From Rhodococcus qingshengii JCM 15477 (lineage in GTDB: Bacteria; Actinomycetota; Actinomycetes; Mycobacteriales; Mycobacteriaceae): 64,000 nt of DNA. The stretch is from assembly GCF_023221595.1 (NCBI RefSeq), contig NZ_CP096563.1:4707001-4771000 (forward strand), given 5' to 3'. Below are positions 25,963 to 34,145 of this stretch, piece after piece. Positions within the stretch are counted from its first letter, which is position 1; each line of letters opens with the position of its first letter. The position numbers and the translations under genes were made by a program. Below the pieces are notes generated by a model. The model worked only from the letters and a program-made list of their open reading frames with translations, was not told where the DNA came from and ran no database searches.

Positions 25963-27339
25963 TTACGAATATACCGAGCGGCCGCCCGGGCCTTGATCTT
26001 TGGAGATCCGGCGCGCGAGGTAAAGCCCTTCGAGGGCAAGTTCGGCACCGGCGGCACGCTCGCCGTCGGATTGCGCACCGAGACGTTCGGCTACTTCGTC
26101 CAGGACCTCGAGGTCCGGAAGCTCGTCGAGAAATGCCTTGGCCGTGACAGATTCACCGGTGACGATCGTGTTGCCCATCTCCACCGCAGCAACCAGCATC
26201 CCCAGGTCGATCCCGCCGAGACGTACCCGAACCGTATCGGCGGTCGCGCGACGCAGCAGGTGCTCGAGCACCTCCAGTTCCCGTCCCTCTTCACCGGATT
26301 CGAACTCGACCTTGCCGCGAAGAACCTCGACCACGGACTCGAGATCGACGGGCCGTGCAACAGGATCGGCTTCGCCGAGCACCGCTGCCCGTCGTACCGC
26401 GGCGGCACTGACGGTTTCCGCGCCGGCGACGGCAAAGCGTGCCGACACACCCGATCGCTGGTCCACCGAGGTGGATTCGCGGAGCAGGCGAGTGAATCTG
26501 GCAAGAATTTCGAGAAGGTAGTCGGGCACCTCCGCGGCCACGTGCGCCTCCTGCTCGATCACCGCGATCTCGCCCGCCAGCTCGACGGGGTAGTGAGTGC
26601 GGATCTCGGCGCCGAAGCGGTCCTTGAGTGGTGTGATGATGCGCCCGCGGTTGGTGTAGTCCTCGGGGTTGGCGCTCGCGACCAGAAGAACGTCCAACGG
26701 AAGCCGAAGCGTGTACCCGCGGACCTGGATGTCCCGCTCTTCCATCACGTTGAGCAAAGAGACCTGGATGCGTTCGGCGAGGTCGGGGAGCTCGTTGATG
26801 GCCACGATTCCGCGATGCGCGCGAGGCACGAGGCCGAAGTGAATGGTCTCCGGATCGCCGAGGCTCCGGCCTTCGGCAACCTTGACCGGATCGACGTCGC
26901 CGATCAGGTCGGCGACCGAGGTATCCGGCGTCGCCAACTTCTCGGAGTACCGCTCGCTGCGGTGGCGCCAGGCGATCGGGAGGTCGTCGCCCAGTTCCTT
27001 GGCTCGACGTATCGAAGCCGGGGTGATCGGCTCGTACGGGTGCTCCCCCAGTTCCGAGCCTTCGATGACGGGCGTCCACTCGTCGAGCAGGAGCCCGAGA
27101 GTGCGAAGCAGCCTCGTCTTTCCCTGACCTCGTTCGCCGAGCAGAACCACGTCGTGGCCGGCGATCAGCGCCCGCTCGAGTTGCGGGGCGACCGTGTCCT
27201 CGAACCCGACTATCCCGGGCCAGGGGTCACGGCCGTCCCGCAACGCGGCGAGAAGATTCTCTCGTAGTTCTTCCTTGACACTTCGCTGTACGTGTCCGGA
27301 GGCGCGTAGCTCTCCGAGGGTTTTTGCGACAGTCACCAC
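25963..27339 (-). CDS. MoxR/Mg-chelatase-like AAA+ ATPase
   Basis: 458-residue ATPase corresponding to mycobacterial Rv0958. Walker A is GERGQGKT (68-75). The Walker B place reads VAINELPDL, with Asn where most AAA+ proteins have Asp, while the catalytic Glu is kept. NVMEERDIQVRGYTLRLPLDV and VASANPEDYTNRGRI are typical of the chelatase I branch. The start is one of two consecutive GTG codons at 27339/27336. Together with the VWA protein it probably remodels an unknown substrate. Confidence 0.87.
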   Translation of the reverse strand: MVTVAKTLGELRASGHVQRSVKEELRENLLAALRDGRDPWPGIVGFEDTVAPQLERALIAGHDVVLLGERGQGKTRLLRTLGLLLDEWTPVIEGSELGEHPYEPITPASIRRAKELGDDLPIAWRHRSERYSEKLATPDTSVADLIGDVDPVKVAEGRSLGDPETIHFGLVPRAHRGIVAINELPDLAERIQVSLLNVMEERDIQVRGYTLRLPLDVLLVASANPEDYTNRGRIITPLKDRFGAEIRTHYPVELAGEIAVIEQEAHVAAEVPDYLLEILARFTRLLRESTSVDQRSGVSARFAVAGAETVSAAAVRRAAVLGEADPVARPVDLESVVEVLRGKVEFESGEEGRELEVLEHLLRRATADTVRVRLGGIDLGMLVAAVEMGNTIVTGESVTAKAFLDELPDLEVLDEVAERLGAQSDGERAAGAELALEGLYLARRISKDQGPGGRSVYS

Positions 27340-27393
27340 TCCACGCTACGAGTGTTTTCGGGGTTTCGCCTCTCGCCGAGGAAGTTCGGTCGC

Positions 27394-27810
27394 TCAGCCT
27401 TCGATGTTCTCGGGATTCATCCAGATGATTTCCCAGATGTGGCCGTCGGGATCCTGGAAGCTGCGGCTGTACATGAAGCCGTGATCCTGAGTCGCGTTAC
27501 CTTCGGAACCGCCGGTCTCGAGCGCCTTGTCGACGAGGGCGTCGACGGCCTCACGGGTCTCGGCCGAGAGACCGAGCAGCGCTTCCGTCGACGTCGAGGT
27601 GTCGGCGATGCCCTTGGTGGTGAAGGTCTTGAAGAAGGGCTCGGCCAACAGCATCACAACGATGGTGTCACTGATGACCATCGACGACGCATTCTCGTCG
27701 GAGAACTGCGTGTTCTTGGAGTATCCGAGGCCCTCGTAGAAGGTGGTGGCCTTGCCGAGGTCCTTGACGGGCAGGTTGAGGAAGAACATCGGCTGCGGGT
27801 TTGTCGCCAT
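27394..27810 (-). CDS. VOC-family (glyoxalase/bleomycin-resistance fold) protein
   Basis: 138-residue protein with the vicinal-oxygen-chelate pattern: N-terminal MFFLNLPVKDLGKATTFYEG and C-terminal RSFQDPDGHIWEIIWMNPE. The relation is to the glyoxalase-like subgroup whose members are often annotated 'lactoylglutathione lyase-like', but no substrate can be assigned. The start lies 23 bases from the perfect 44-bp palindrome, so that element may affect its promoter. Its stop lies 54 bases before the MoxR-like gene start on the same strand. Confidence 0.85.
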   Translation of the reverse strand: MATNPQPMFFLNLPVKDLGKATTFYEGLGYSKNTQFSDENASSMVISDTIVVMLLAEPFFKTFTTKGIADTSTSTEALLGLSAETREAVDALVDKALETGGSEGNATQDHGFMYSRSFQDPDGHIWEIIWMNPENIEG

Positions 27811-27833
27811 GAAAGGTCCTTTCCGAGACTTTG

Positions 27834-27877
27834 CTGTGCGCCTTTATTAACCGCCGGCGGTTAATAAAGGCGCACAG
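27834..27877. repeat. 44-bp perfect palindromic repeat, copy 2
   Basis: Left arm CTGTGCGCCTTTATTAACC, centre GCCGGC, right arm GGTTAATAAAGGCGCACAG: a perfect 44-bp palindrome. It shares all but a few central bases with copy 1 at 18775-18818. It lies between two divergent genes (VOC protein and DUF4126 protein), so a terminator role is unlikely at this site and a repeat element or protein-binding site is more plausible. Confidence 0.92.
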
Positions 27878-27895
27878 TAGACCTAAACTCCACCC

Positions 27896-28468
27896 ATGGA
27901 TACCTGGGTGTTGCCGGCCATGCTCGGCCTCGGACTCGCCGCAGCGTCCGGAATGCGAACCTTCCTGCCGCTGCTGATGCTCAGCGCTGCCGTCCACTTC
28001 GAGCTGTTCGGGATCACCGTCGGCGAGTCGATGCGGTGGATCGGATCGACCGGCGCGCTGGTCGCATTGGCAATCGCCGCGGTGGTCGAACTGGGTGCCG
28101 ACCTCATTCCGTTCGTGGACAACGCACTCTCGGTGATCGGGAACGTCACCGGACCGATCGCCGGAGTGATCGCGGCCTGGGCGGCCTTCAGCCATCTCGA
28201 CCCTGCGATGGCCGCGTTGGCGGGCATCATCGTCGGAGCGCCGACGGCGTTGACGTTCAGCGCCGCGCAGACCGGCACTCGCGCGGTCAGTACGGCCACT
28301 ACCGGTGGGCTGGCAAATCCCGTCGTTTCCGTCATCGAGGATGTGCTGACTTTCTTCACCTCCTTGATCGCGATGATCTTGCCGCTCCTGATCATTCCCC
28401 TGCTCGCCGCGCTCTTGTGGTTCAGCTGGCGTGGCTGGCGTCGTGTCCGGAGTCTGCGCACCGCCTGA
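27896..28468 (+). CDS. DUF4126 membrane protein
   Basis: 190-residue protein with about four membrane segments. The N-terminus MDTWVLPAMLGLGLAAASGM followed by RTFLPLLMLS is characteristic of DUF4126. A Gly/Ala/Thr-rich middle (GAPTALTFSAAQTGTRAVST) precedes the last helix pair, and the C-terminus is basic. Function unknown. The ATG lies 18 bases from the perfect palindrome and the gene is followed closely by the alpha/beta hydrolase, probably in one transcript. Confidence 0.8.
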   Translation: MDTWVLPAMLGLGLAAASGMRTFLPLLMLSAAVHFELFGITVGESMRWIGSTGALVALAIAAVVELGADLIPFVDNALSVIGNVTGPIAGVIAAWAAFSHLDPAMAALAGIIVGAPTALTFSAAQTGTRAVSTATTGGLANPVVSVIEDVLTFFTSLIAMILPLLIIPLLAALLWFSWRGWRRVRSLRTA

Positions 28469-28495
28469 CCGCACCGACCTGGTAGACAAGTCGTC

Positions 28496-29464
28496 ATGTC
28501 CGACACCGAGATCTCGTTCCAATCCGGCGACGTCACCCTGTACGGGAGTCTTCGCCTGGCCGCCTCACCCGACGCCCCTGCCCCGGCCGCGCTGATTCTG
28601 GCCGGCAGCGGCCCCACCGATCGCAACGGCGACAGCGCCCTCCTCGAAGGCGACATCGGAACTCTGCGGTTCATCGCGGATCTTCTTGAAAAACAAGGGA
28701 TTTCAAGCCTGCGTTACGACAAGCTCGGCAGTGGCGAAACCGCCCTCGGTGACTACGACATCGAGGACATCGCCGATCTCGGCTTCAACACTTTTGTCGA
28801 CGCCGCCTCCGACGGACTGGACTACCTCGCCGGGCAACCCGGCGTCGATCCCGAGCGCTTGTTCGTGGTGGGACACAGCGACGGCGCCGTAGTCGCACTG
28901 GCTCTCGCCACCGCGAAAGAGGGCACGAGAGTCAGCGCCCTCGCACTGCTCGAGCCACTGAGCGTCAGACTTCTCGATCTACTCACGACGCAGATTCACC
29001 GCCAGCTCGACGCCGTCGTCGGCGCCGGTCAGTTGCCGGTCGAACTGGCTGACGAACTGCGCGTCGCGCTCGCCGATGCCGTCGAGTCGCTGCGATCCGA
29101 GGGCACTGTTCCGGATGACCTGCCCGAGCCGCTGCAGAATGCGGGACTCGTACACGCCAATGCCAAGGCACTCGCCGAGGAAGACGCATTGGACCCGGTT
29201 GCGCTCGTGGCGGCGCTACCGGCGGGCATGCCCGTTCTCACGAGCTGCTCGGACAAGGACATCCAAGTCATTCCCGCCGATGTCGCGGCACTCGACGCCG
29301 CGCTCTCCCATACAGCGCTGACTTCCGTGCGGATGCGCAACGCCAACTTCGTACTCAAGGACATCGGCGACGAACAGTCCACCGGTGCCGACTACGTCGC
29401 GCCGCTTCCGTACTCGGCAGAGTTCTCGGAGCCCTTCACAGCGTGGGTCCGTTCGTTCTCCTGA
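28496..29464 (+). CDS. Alpha/beta hydrolase
   Basis: 322-residue serine hydrolase. The oxyanion segment LILAGSGPTDRNGDSA and the nucleophile elbow GHSDGA (Ser128) are clear. A helical lid lies at about 155-225, and the acid and His are expected in the C-terminal third (TSCSDKDIQV and later). It resembles DUF-type peptidase/esterase hydrolases with the GPTDRNGD motif. The substrate is unknown. It begins 27 bases after the DUF4126 stop and ends at a long hairpin. Confidence 0.82.
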   Translation: MSDTEISFQSGDVTLYGSLRLAASPDAPAPAALILAGSGPTDRNGDSALLEGDIGTLRFIADLLEKQGISSLRYDKLGSGETALGDYDIEDIADLGFNTFVDAASDGLDYLAGQPGVDPERLFVVGHSDGAVVALALATAKEGTRVSALALLEPLSVRLLDLLTTQIHRQLDAVVGAGQLPVELADELRVALADAVESLRSEGTVPDDLPEPLQNAGLVHANAKALAEEDALDPVALVAALPAGMPVLTSCSDKDIQVIPADVAALDAALSHTALTSVRMRNANFVLKDIGDEQSTGADYVAPLPYSAEFSEPFTAWVRSFS

Positions 29465-29495
29465 TCACGTACAGACCGAACGTCCTCTTTTTCAG

Positions 29496-29544
29496 GTAGA
29501 AAGTTCCCTCCGCGAACCATCGCGGAGGGAATTCTGCTTTCTAC
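29496..29544 (+). terminator. Extended hairpin after the hydrolase gene
   Basis: Inner stem TTCCCTCCGCGA with TCGCGGAGGGAA and a 4-base loop, extended on one side of an internal loop by GTAGAAAG and CTTTCTAC. There is no T-tract on the plus strand beyond it. It ends hydrolase transcription and separates it from the leader region at 29.7 kb; 29545-29701 holds no recognisable gene. Confidence 0.65.
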
Positions 29545-29701
29545 GCCTGACCTGCAACGCAGACTCTTTCAATCCAGCGAGCCCGGGGACAGAAGTCACC
29601 CGGAGTTTACGTTCGCGGCGCTTTTTATTGGTGCGAACCCTCGATCCGTGCTGTACGGTCATCCATTAACCAGCAACGCCACACAGAAAGGAACGGACAT
29701 C

Positions 29702-29827
29702 ATGTCGCTACACCCGCACGTCGTATCCGTACCTTCGTGGCGCAGCTGCACCGCAGACAAGCACATTTTTTCGGCCGCAATGTCGGCCAAGCACATGGGC
29801 AACAAGCGCGGTGTACCCCGAGAATGA
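29702..29827 (+). CDS. Putative 41-codon leader peptide upstream of an attenuator-like hairpin pair
   Basis: ATG 29702 follows AGAAAGGAA with fair spacing and opens a 41-residue frame (MSLHPHVVSVPSWRSCTADK ...) that ends GVPRE-stop. The last codons CCCGAGAA form the 5' arm of a hairpin, and a terminator with T-tract follows at once. Five His codons and single Trp and Cys codons are present but no run of one amino acid, so the signal sensed is unclear. It could simply be a small gene with its own terminator; the leader interpretation rests on the overlapping hairpins. Confidence 0.5.
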   Translation: MSLHPHVVSVPSWRSCTADKHIFSAAMSAKHMGNKRGVPRE

Positions 29828-29891
29828 TCCCCAGTTTCACCGGATTCGTTCTCGGGCACCCAGGGCAAACGCCTCGGGTGCCTTTTCTTTT
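29817..29891 (+). promoter_or_regulatory. Overlapping hairpins resembling a transcription attenuator
   Basis: Hairpin A: CCCGAGAA (29817-29824) pairs with TTCTCGGG (29849-29856); its 5' arm is the end of the leader ORF. Hairpin B: GGCACCC (29855-29861) pairs with GGGTGCC (29876-29882) and is followed by TTTTCTTTT (29883-29891), a standard terminator. A and B share only bases 29855-29856, so they compete at one edge. A ribosome at the leader stop would cover the arm of A and favour termination. Confidence 0.55.
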
Positions 29892-29915
29892 ACCTTTCAC
29901 ACGCAGGAGCACCAC

Positions 29916-30137
29916 ATGAAACTTCGAGTCAACCAACTGTCCATCGCGCCGCCGTATGTCGATCTGCCCGGTGACCTCACCGGATACGCCGTCACCCTGG
30001 ATCTTTCACACTCCGATGCGGCCCACGAAGCTACCCTCGGCGCATTGATCAGCGAGATCCGCAGTCGCGGAGCCTCACGCGTCGTCATCACCGGCTCACC
30101 GCGCGAACTCCAGGGCACCCACAGCAGCGCCGCCTGA
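29916..30137 (+). CDS. 73-residue hypothetical protein behind the attenuator-like leader
   Basis: ATG 29916 has a good AGGAG six bases upstream. The product starts MKLRVNQLSIAPPYVDLPGD and contains TGYAVTLDLSHSDAAHEATL and SRGASRVVITGSPRELQ. It looks like a small soluble alpha/beta protein. I recognise no family. It lies after the terminator hairpin of the leader, so its expression should depend on read-through. The purH terminator follows in the opposite direction. Confidence 0.6.
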   Translation: MKLRVNQLSIAPPYVDLPGDLTGYAVTLDLSHSDAAHEATLGALISEIRSRGASRVVITGSPRELQGTHSSAA

Positions 30138-30163
30138 AAGACCCGGGCGGCCTGAATGCAGAA

Positions 30164-30198
30164 CGGGCCCCGAACTCCCGTTGAGGAGTCGAGGCCCG
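30164..30198 (-). terminator. Terminator downstream of purH
   Basis: Outer stem CGGGCC (30164-30169) with GGCCCG (30193-30198) and inner stem ACTC with GAGT. It lies between the purH stop (30214) and the convergent small gene (stop 30137) and probably serves both. Confidence 0.6.
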
Positions 30199-30213
30199 CT
30201 ACCGACGCAGGGG

Positions 30214-31773
30214 TCAGTGCGCGAAGTGGCGCGCACCGGTCAGATAGAGAGTGACACCGGCTTCCTTGGCTGCGGCAATCACTTCGTTGTCGCGAACCGA
30301 ACCACCCGGCTGCACAACAGCCTTGACGCCGGCATTGAGCAGCACCTGCAGACCGTCAGGGAACGGGAAGAACGCGTCCGAAGCTGCAACCGAACCTACG
30401 ACGCGGTCACCGGCTCGCTGAACAGCCAGATGCGCTGCATCGACGCGGTTGACCTGGCCCATACCGACGCCGACGGACGCGCCGCCGGAGGCCAGCAGGA
30501 TCGCGTTGGACTTCACCGAACGGCTGGCGCGCCAAGCAAATTCGAGGTCAGCGAGAGTCTCGGCATCGGCAGCCTCACCGTTGGCGAGGGTCCAGTTGGC
30601 CGGGTTGTCGCCGTCGGCGTCCAGGACGTCGCGCTGCTGGAGCAACGTACCGCCGGAGATCGGACGCAGTTCGATTCCGGTAGCGGTCGGAGCGGCTGCC
30701 TTCAGAACACGAATGTTCTTCTTACGCTGCAGAACCTCGACAGCTCCGTCTTCGTACGAGGGCGCGATGACGACCTCGGTGAAGATGTCGGCGATCTGCT
30801 CGGCCAGTTCGACGGTGACCTCGCGGTTGGCAGCGATCACACCACCGAAAGCACTGACCGGATCGCATGCATGCGCCTTGCGGTGGGCGTCGGCGATGTC
30901 GGTGCCGATGGCGATGCCACACGGGTTGGCGTGCTTGATGATTGCGACGGCCGGATCAGTGAAGTCGTACGCTGCGCGCCACGCTGCGTCGGAGTCCGTG
31001 TAGTTGTTGTACGACATCTCCTTGCCGTGCAACTGCTCCGCCTGAGCCAAACCTGCAGGCGCAGCCGGGTTTTCGTACAGCGCAGCGTCCTGCTGCGGGT
31101 TCTCGCCGTAGCGAAGAACAGCGCTGCGGTTCCAGGTAGCACCGACCCAGGCCGGGAACAGCGAACCGTCTTCGTCAGCGGCGATCGTGCTCGTCATCCA
31201 GCTCGCAACAGCGACGTCGTACGACGCAGTGTGCTGGAAAGCCTGCGCCGCAAGCACAGTGCGCTCACGCAAGGTGAATCCGCCACCGGCAACGGCAGTC
31301 AGGACGTCGGCGTACCGAGCCGGATCGACCACGACGGCAACCGACGGATGGTTCTTGGCTGCAGCACGCACCATCGACGGGCCGCCGATGTCGATCTGCT
31401 CGACGCACTCGTCCGGGCTAGCGCCCGAGGCAACCGTCTCGGTGAAGGGGTACAGGTTCACGACAACCAATTCGAAGGTCGCGATGCCGAGTTCCTCGAG
31501 CTGAGCGAGGTGATCCGGCTTGCGGGTATCGGCGAGAACGCCGGCGTGGACGCGCGGATGCAGCGTCTTCACACGGCCTTCGAGGCATTCCGGGAATCCG
31601 GTCAGAGCCTCGACCGGGGTCACGGGGATTCCGGCGTCGGCGATCTTCGACGCGGTCGAACCGGTCGAGACCAACTCGACACCGGCCTCGTGCAGGCCCG
31701 TGGCCAGCTCGATCAGACCACTCTTGTCGTAGACGCTGACAAGTGCACGGCGCACAGCCTTGCGTTCACTCAC
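30214..31773 (-). CDS. purH: Bifunctional AICAR transformylase/IMP cyclohydrolase
   Basis: Catalyses the last two steps of IMP synthesis. The 519-residue protein has the N-terminal IMP cyclohydrolase domain ([39 protein letters not shown]) and the C-terminal transformylase domain ([32 protein letters not shown]). Length and blocks are canonical. GTG 31773 overlaps the purN stop by eight bases, so the two are coupled. The order perM-purN-purH is that of mycobacteria. Confidence 0.97.
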   Translation of the reverse strand: MSERKAVRRALVSVYDKSGLIELATGLHEAGVELVSTGSTASKIADAGIPVTPVEALTGFPECLEGRVKTLHPRVHAGVLADTRKPDHLAQLEELGIATFELVVVNLYPFTETVASGASPDECVEQIDIGGPSMVRAAAKNHPSVAVVVDPARYADVLTAVAGGGFTLRERTVLAAQAFQHTASYDVAVASWMTSTIAADEDGSLFPAWVGATWNRSAVLRYGENPQQDAALYENPAAPAGLAQAEQLHGKEMSYNNYTDSDAAWRAAYDFTDPAVAIIKHANPCGIAIGTDIADAHRKAHACDPVSAFGGVIAANREVTVELAEQIADIFTEVVIAPSYEDGAVEVLQRKKNIRVLKAAAPTATGIELRPISGGTLLQQRDVLDADGDNPANWTLANGEAADAETLADLEFAWRASRSVKSNAILLASGGASVGVGMGQVNRVDAAHLAVQRAGDRVVGSVAASDAFFPFPDGLQVLLNAGVKAVVQPGGSVRDNEVIAAAKEAGVTLYLTGARHFAH

Positions 31774-32401
31774 TGGGGATCACGGCCTTTCGTCCATCGG
31801 AAACCACTCCGCGCGTAGCAACAGCGGCGATGACGTCCGCCAACAACCGTCGCTCCACAATTTTGATGCGTTCATGCAACGAAGACTCGGTGTCGTCGTC
31901 ATGCACCGGCACAGCTTCCTGCGCCAAGATCGGCCCGGTATCAACTCCGCCGTCGACGAGATGCACCGTGGAACCGGTGACCTTCACGCCGTACGCCAGA
32001 GCGTCGGGAACCGCGTGCGCGCCGGGAAAGGCAGGCAGCAACGCGGGATGAGTGTTGATGATTCGGCCGCCGAAACGCTCGAGAAAGCTGGGGCCGAGGA
32101 TTTTCATGAAGCCTGCACTGACCACGAGATCGGGTTCGTACTCGGCCACTGCTGCTGTCAGCGCCTCGTCCCAGGCGGCACGATTTTCGTAGGTCTTGAT
32201 CGAGACCTTGAAGGACGGGATCTTCGAATCCGCAGCGTGCTCGGCGGCGAGGCAGTCACGATCTACACCGACGGCAACGATCTCGGCGGGGTATCCCTCG
32301 GCATGCGAAGCGTCGATCAGCGAAGTCAGCAGGGTTCCCGCGCCGGAAGCGAGTACGACTACCCGCGCGACAGAGTCGCGAAATTGGACCCTGTCGGGCA
32401 T
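31766..32401 (-). CDS. purN: Phosphoribosylglycinamide formyltransferase
   Basis: Transfers formyl from 10-formyl-THF to GAR in purine synthesis. From ATG 32401 (211 residues) the sequence shows [18 protein letters not shown] (phosphate loop), [29 protein letters not shown] (catalytic Asn and His) and [10 protein letters not shown]. The start is uncertain: an in-frame ATG at 32485 would add 28 residues reaching close to the perM end, and no strong ribosome site marks either. It is between the perM homologue and purH. Confidence 0.93.
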   Translation of the reverse strand: MPDRVQFRDSVARVVVLASGAGTLLTSLIDASHAEGYPAEIVAVGVDRDCLAAEHAADSKIPSFKVSIKTYENRAAWDEALTAAVAEYEPDLVVSAGFMKILGPSFLERFGGRIINTHPALLPAFPGAHAVPDALAYGVKVTGSTVHLVDGGVDTGPILAQEAVPVHDDDTESSLHERIKIVERRLLADVIAAVATRGVVSDGRKAVIPSE

Positions 32402-32491
32402 TGTCGGCTGCGGATTGTCGGCCGAGGCAGTCAGCGCACTACTCCTGAGAACTGGAAGATGATGCGGCCGGAGTATCGGCCGCATGACAGC

Positions 32492-34024
32492 CTAGTCGCT
32501 GGACTCCTGCGGCTTCGAGGGCAGGTCGGTCTCCGGCTCGGCCCCGGCTGTGGGGTCCGCCTCGGGTGCCGCGACAACCTCCGCGTCGACTACTTCGATC
32601 TCGACGGTTTCCTCTGTCACTACCTGCACGGGTTCGCCTGATTCTTCGACAATTTCGGCTTCGACGACCTTGGTCACTACCACCGCAGATTCCTGGGCGA
32701 GCACTTCGTCGGCGTTTTCGTCGTCCTCGCCATCCGTTGTGGCCGCGGCCGTGATCGCAAGTTCGGGCTCGGATTCTCGAGCCGGTTCAGCCGTCGGCGG
32801 CGCAACCTCGTCCTTCATGTGTCCGCGGTGTGAGAACCACATCGCGAACAGCGCCGAGACGGTTCCGAACAATCCCAGCCACGCAAAAGTCAGAAGACCG
32901 AAGCCCCACCACAGGACCTCGACGGTGCCGAACTGCCCGAGGTCTCCCCCCGCAGCAAGGGCAAGCAGAGCCATGACGACGCCGGCACCGGCAGCTGCCG
33001 TCAGCACTGCGAGCACACTGTCCTGCCCGGCGATGCGTCGAGCGCAATCACGGCCGAGCATCACACCCACCGCAGCCGGAACGATCAACAGCACCGGCCA
33101 GATTCCGCCGGCGACGCCTTCCGGAACCGCTCCGAGAAGGGGCAAGGGTGGCAGATCTCCACCGATGTTGCCGAACACGCTGATGGAGACGTTTCCGAAA
33201 TCGGCCGTCGATCCCGTCATCACCGCGGCTGCACCGACCACGAGGTTCGGCAGGTAGAGCAGCGACAACACCGTCAATCCCAGTACGCCGACAAACCCGT
33301 TGCCGCGTGCGAGTAGGTCACCGACCGTCGACCACGACACGAGTAGCGACACCACGACGGCCACGGCGCCCGCAGCCAGCAGCGCTGCCGACGCGGCCGC
33401 GGCCGGACGAACAGCGGCAGATGCCCACGGCGGAATCTCGGCGACGACGCGATCCCAGTGCGCAGCAGCAACACCGACGGACGCGGCGATCAGGTGAATC
33501 CCGGCGACCCAGCCGAAAGCGGCCAACGTGTTGGGGCTCGACAGCGGAATTGCCGCGGAGGCGTCGGCGACAACGGCGAGAGCGATTGCCGTGATAGTCA
33601 ACGGCCCGGCTACCGCCGCCCCCACCAGGCGGAGGGTGTCGTCACGGGAGTCGGTGTGCACCGCAGTCGACGCGCATCGGCGTGCGACCACCCACATCAT
33701 GACGGCCGTCGGAAGCAATGGCAGTACACCGAGTTGGACGCCGCTGATAGTCGCCGGCACCTGGTGGATGACCAACCAGGTGGTGGCAATGGCGCCGAAG
33801 GTTCCGGTCAGGTCGCTGCTCGCCGATACCAAAGTGACCACGACGACAGCCGCGATCAGCAGCAGCGTCAGGCCCGACGGTCGGAAGGCGACGGTCAGCA
33901 GCTTGCGCGCCAGGTCCGGGTTCGGTCCCGGGCGACCGCCGCCGACGCGGCCGCTGCCAGTACGACCACGTCCGGGTCGTGAGGACGTGGGACGGGACCG
34001 GGTGCCATCAATCAAAGAACTCAT
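32492..34024 (-). CDS. PerM-like membrane protein (DUF6350)
   Basis: About 510 residues with roughly ten membrane helices from residue 45 to 385, then a long acidic Glu/Val/Ala-rich cytoplasmic tail. Family and position (before purN) match M. tuberculosis PerM (Rv0955), a cell-division-associated integral membrane protein needed for persistence. ATG 34024 (MSSLIDGTRSR) follows GAGGGG closely; GTG 34060 would add 12 residues. The N-terminal Arg/Gly-rich stretch (RPGRGRTGSGRVGGGRPG) before TM1 is probably cytoplasmic. Confidence 0.82.
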   Translation of the reverse strand: MSSLIDGTRSRPTSSRPGRGRTGSGRVGGGRPGPNPDLARKLLTVAFRPSGLTLLLIAAVVVVTLVSASSDLTGTFGAIATTWLVIHQVPATISGVQLGVLPLLPTAVMMWVVARRCASTAVHTDSRDDTLRLVGAAVAGPLTITAIALAVVADASAAIPLSSPNTLAAFGWVAGIHLIAASVGVAAAHWDRVVAEIPPWASAAVRPAAAASAALLAAGAVAVVVSLLVSWSTVGDLLARGNGFVGVLGLTVLSLLYLPNLVVGAAAVMTGSTADFGNVSISVFGNIGGDLPPLPLLGAVPEGVAGGIWPVLLIVPAAVGVMLGRDCARRIAGQDSVLAVLTAAAGAGVVMALLALAAGGDLGQFGTVEVLWWGFGLLTFAWLGLFGTVSALFAMWFSHRGHMKDEVAPPTAEPARESEPELAITAAATTDGEDDENADEVLAQESAVVVTKVVEAEIVEESGEPVQVVTEETVEIEVVDAEVVAAPEADPTAGAEPETDLPSKPQESSD

Positions 34025-34084
34025 CCCCTCGAGGGTTTCACTCGACAGTGCGCCGCGCACTCAGGCGCGCCGTCGGGCTCACGG

Positions 34085-34122
34085 AATGTGGCCTCCACCC
34101 GCAGCGGGTCGGAGGCCACATT
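34085..34122 (-). terminator. Hairpin between DUF5336 gene and perM-like gene
   Basis: Perfect 12-bp arms AATGTGGCCTCC (34085-34096) and complement (34111-34122). It lies 24 bases after the DUF5336 stop and upstream of the perM-like start, so perM probably has its own promoter. Confidence 0.75.
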
Positions 34123-34145
34123 CATGTTCGTGAAACGAAGAAGTA

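Noticed and set aside
30181..31818. 545-codon plus-strand frame opposite purH
   Set aside because: purH is unmistakable on the other strand; the antisense product has no recognisable motif.
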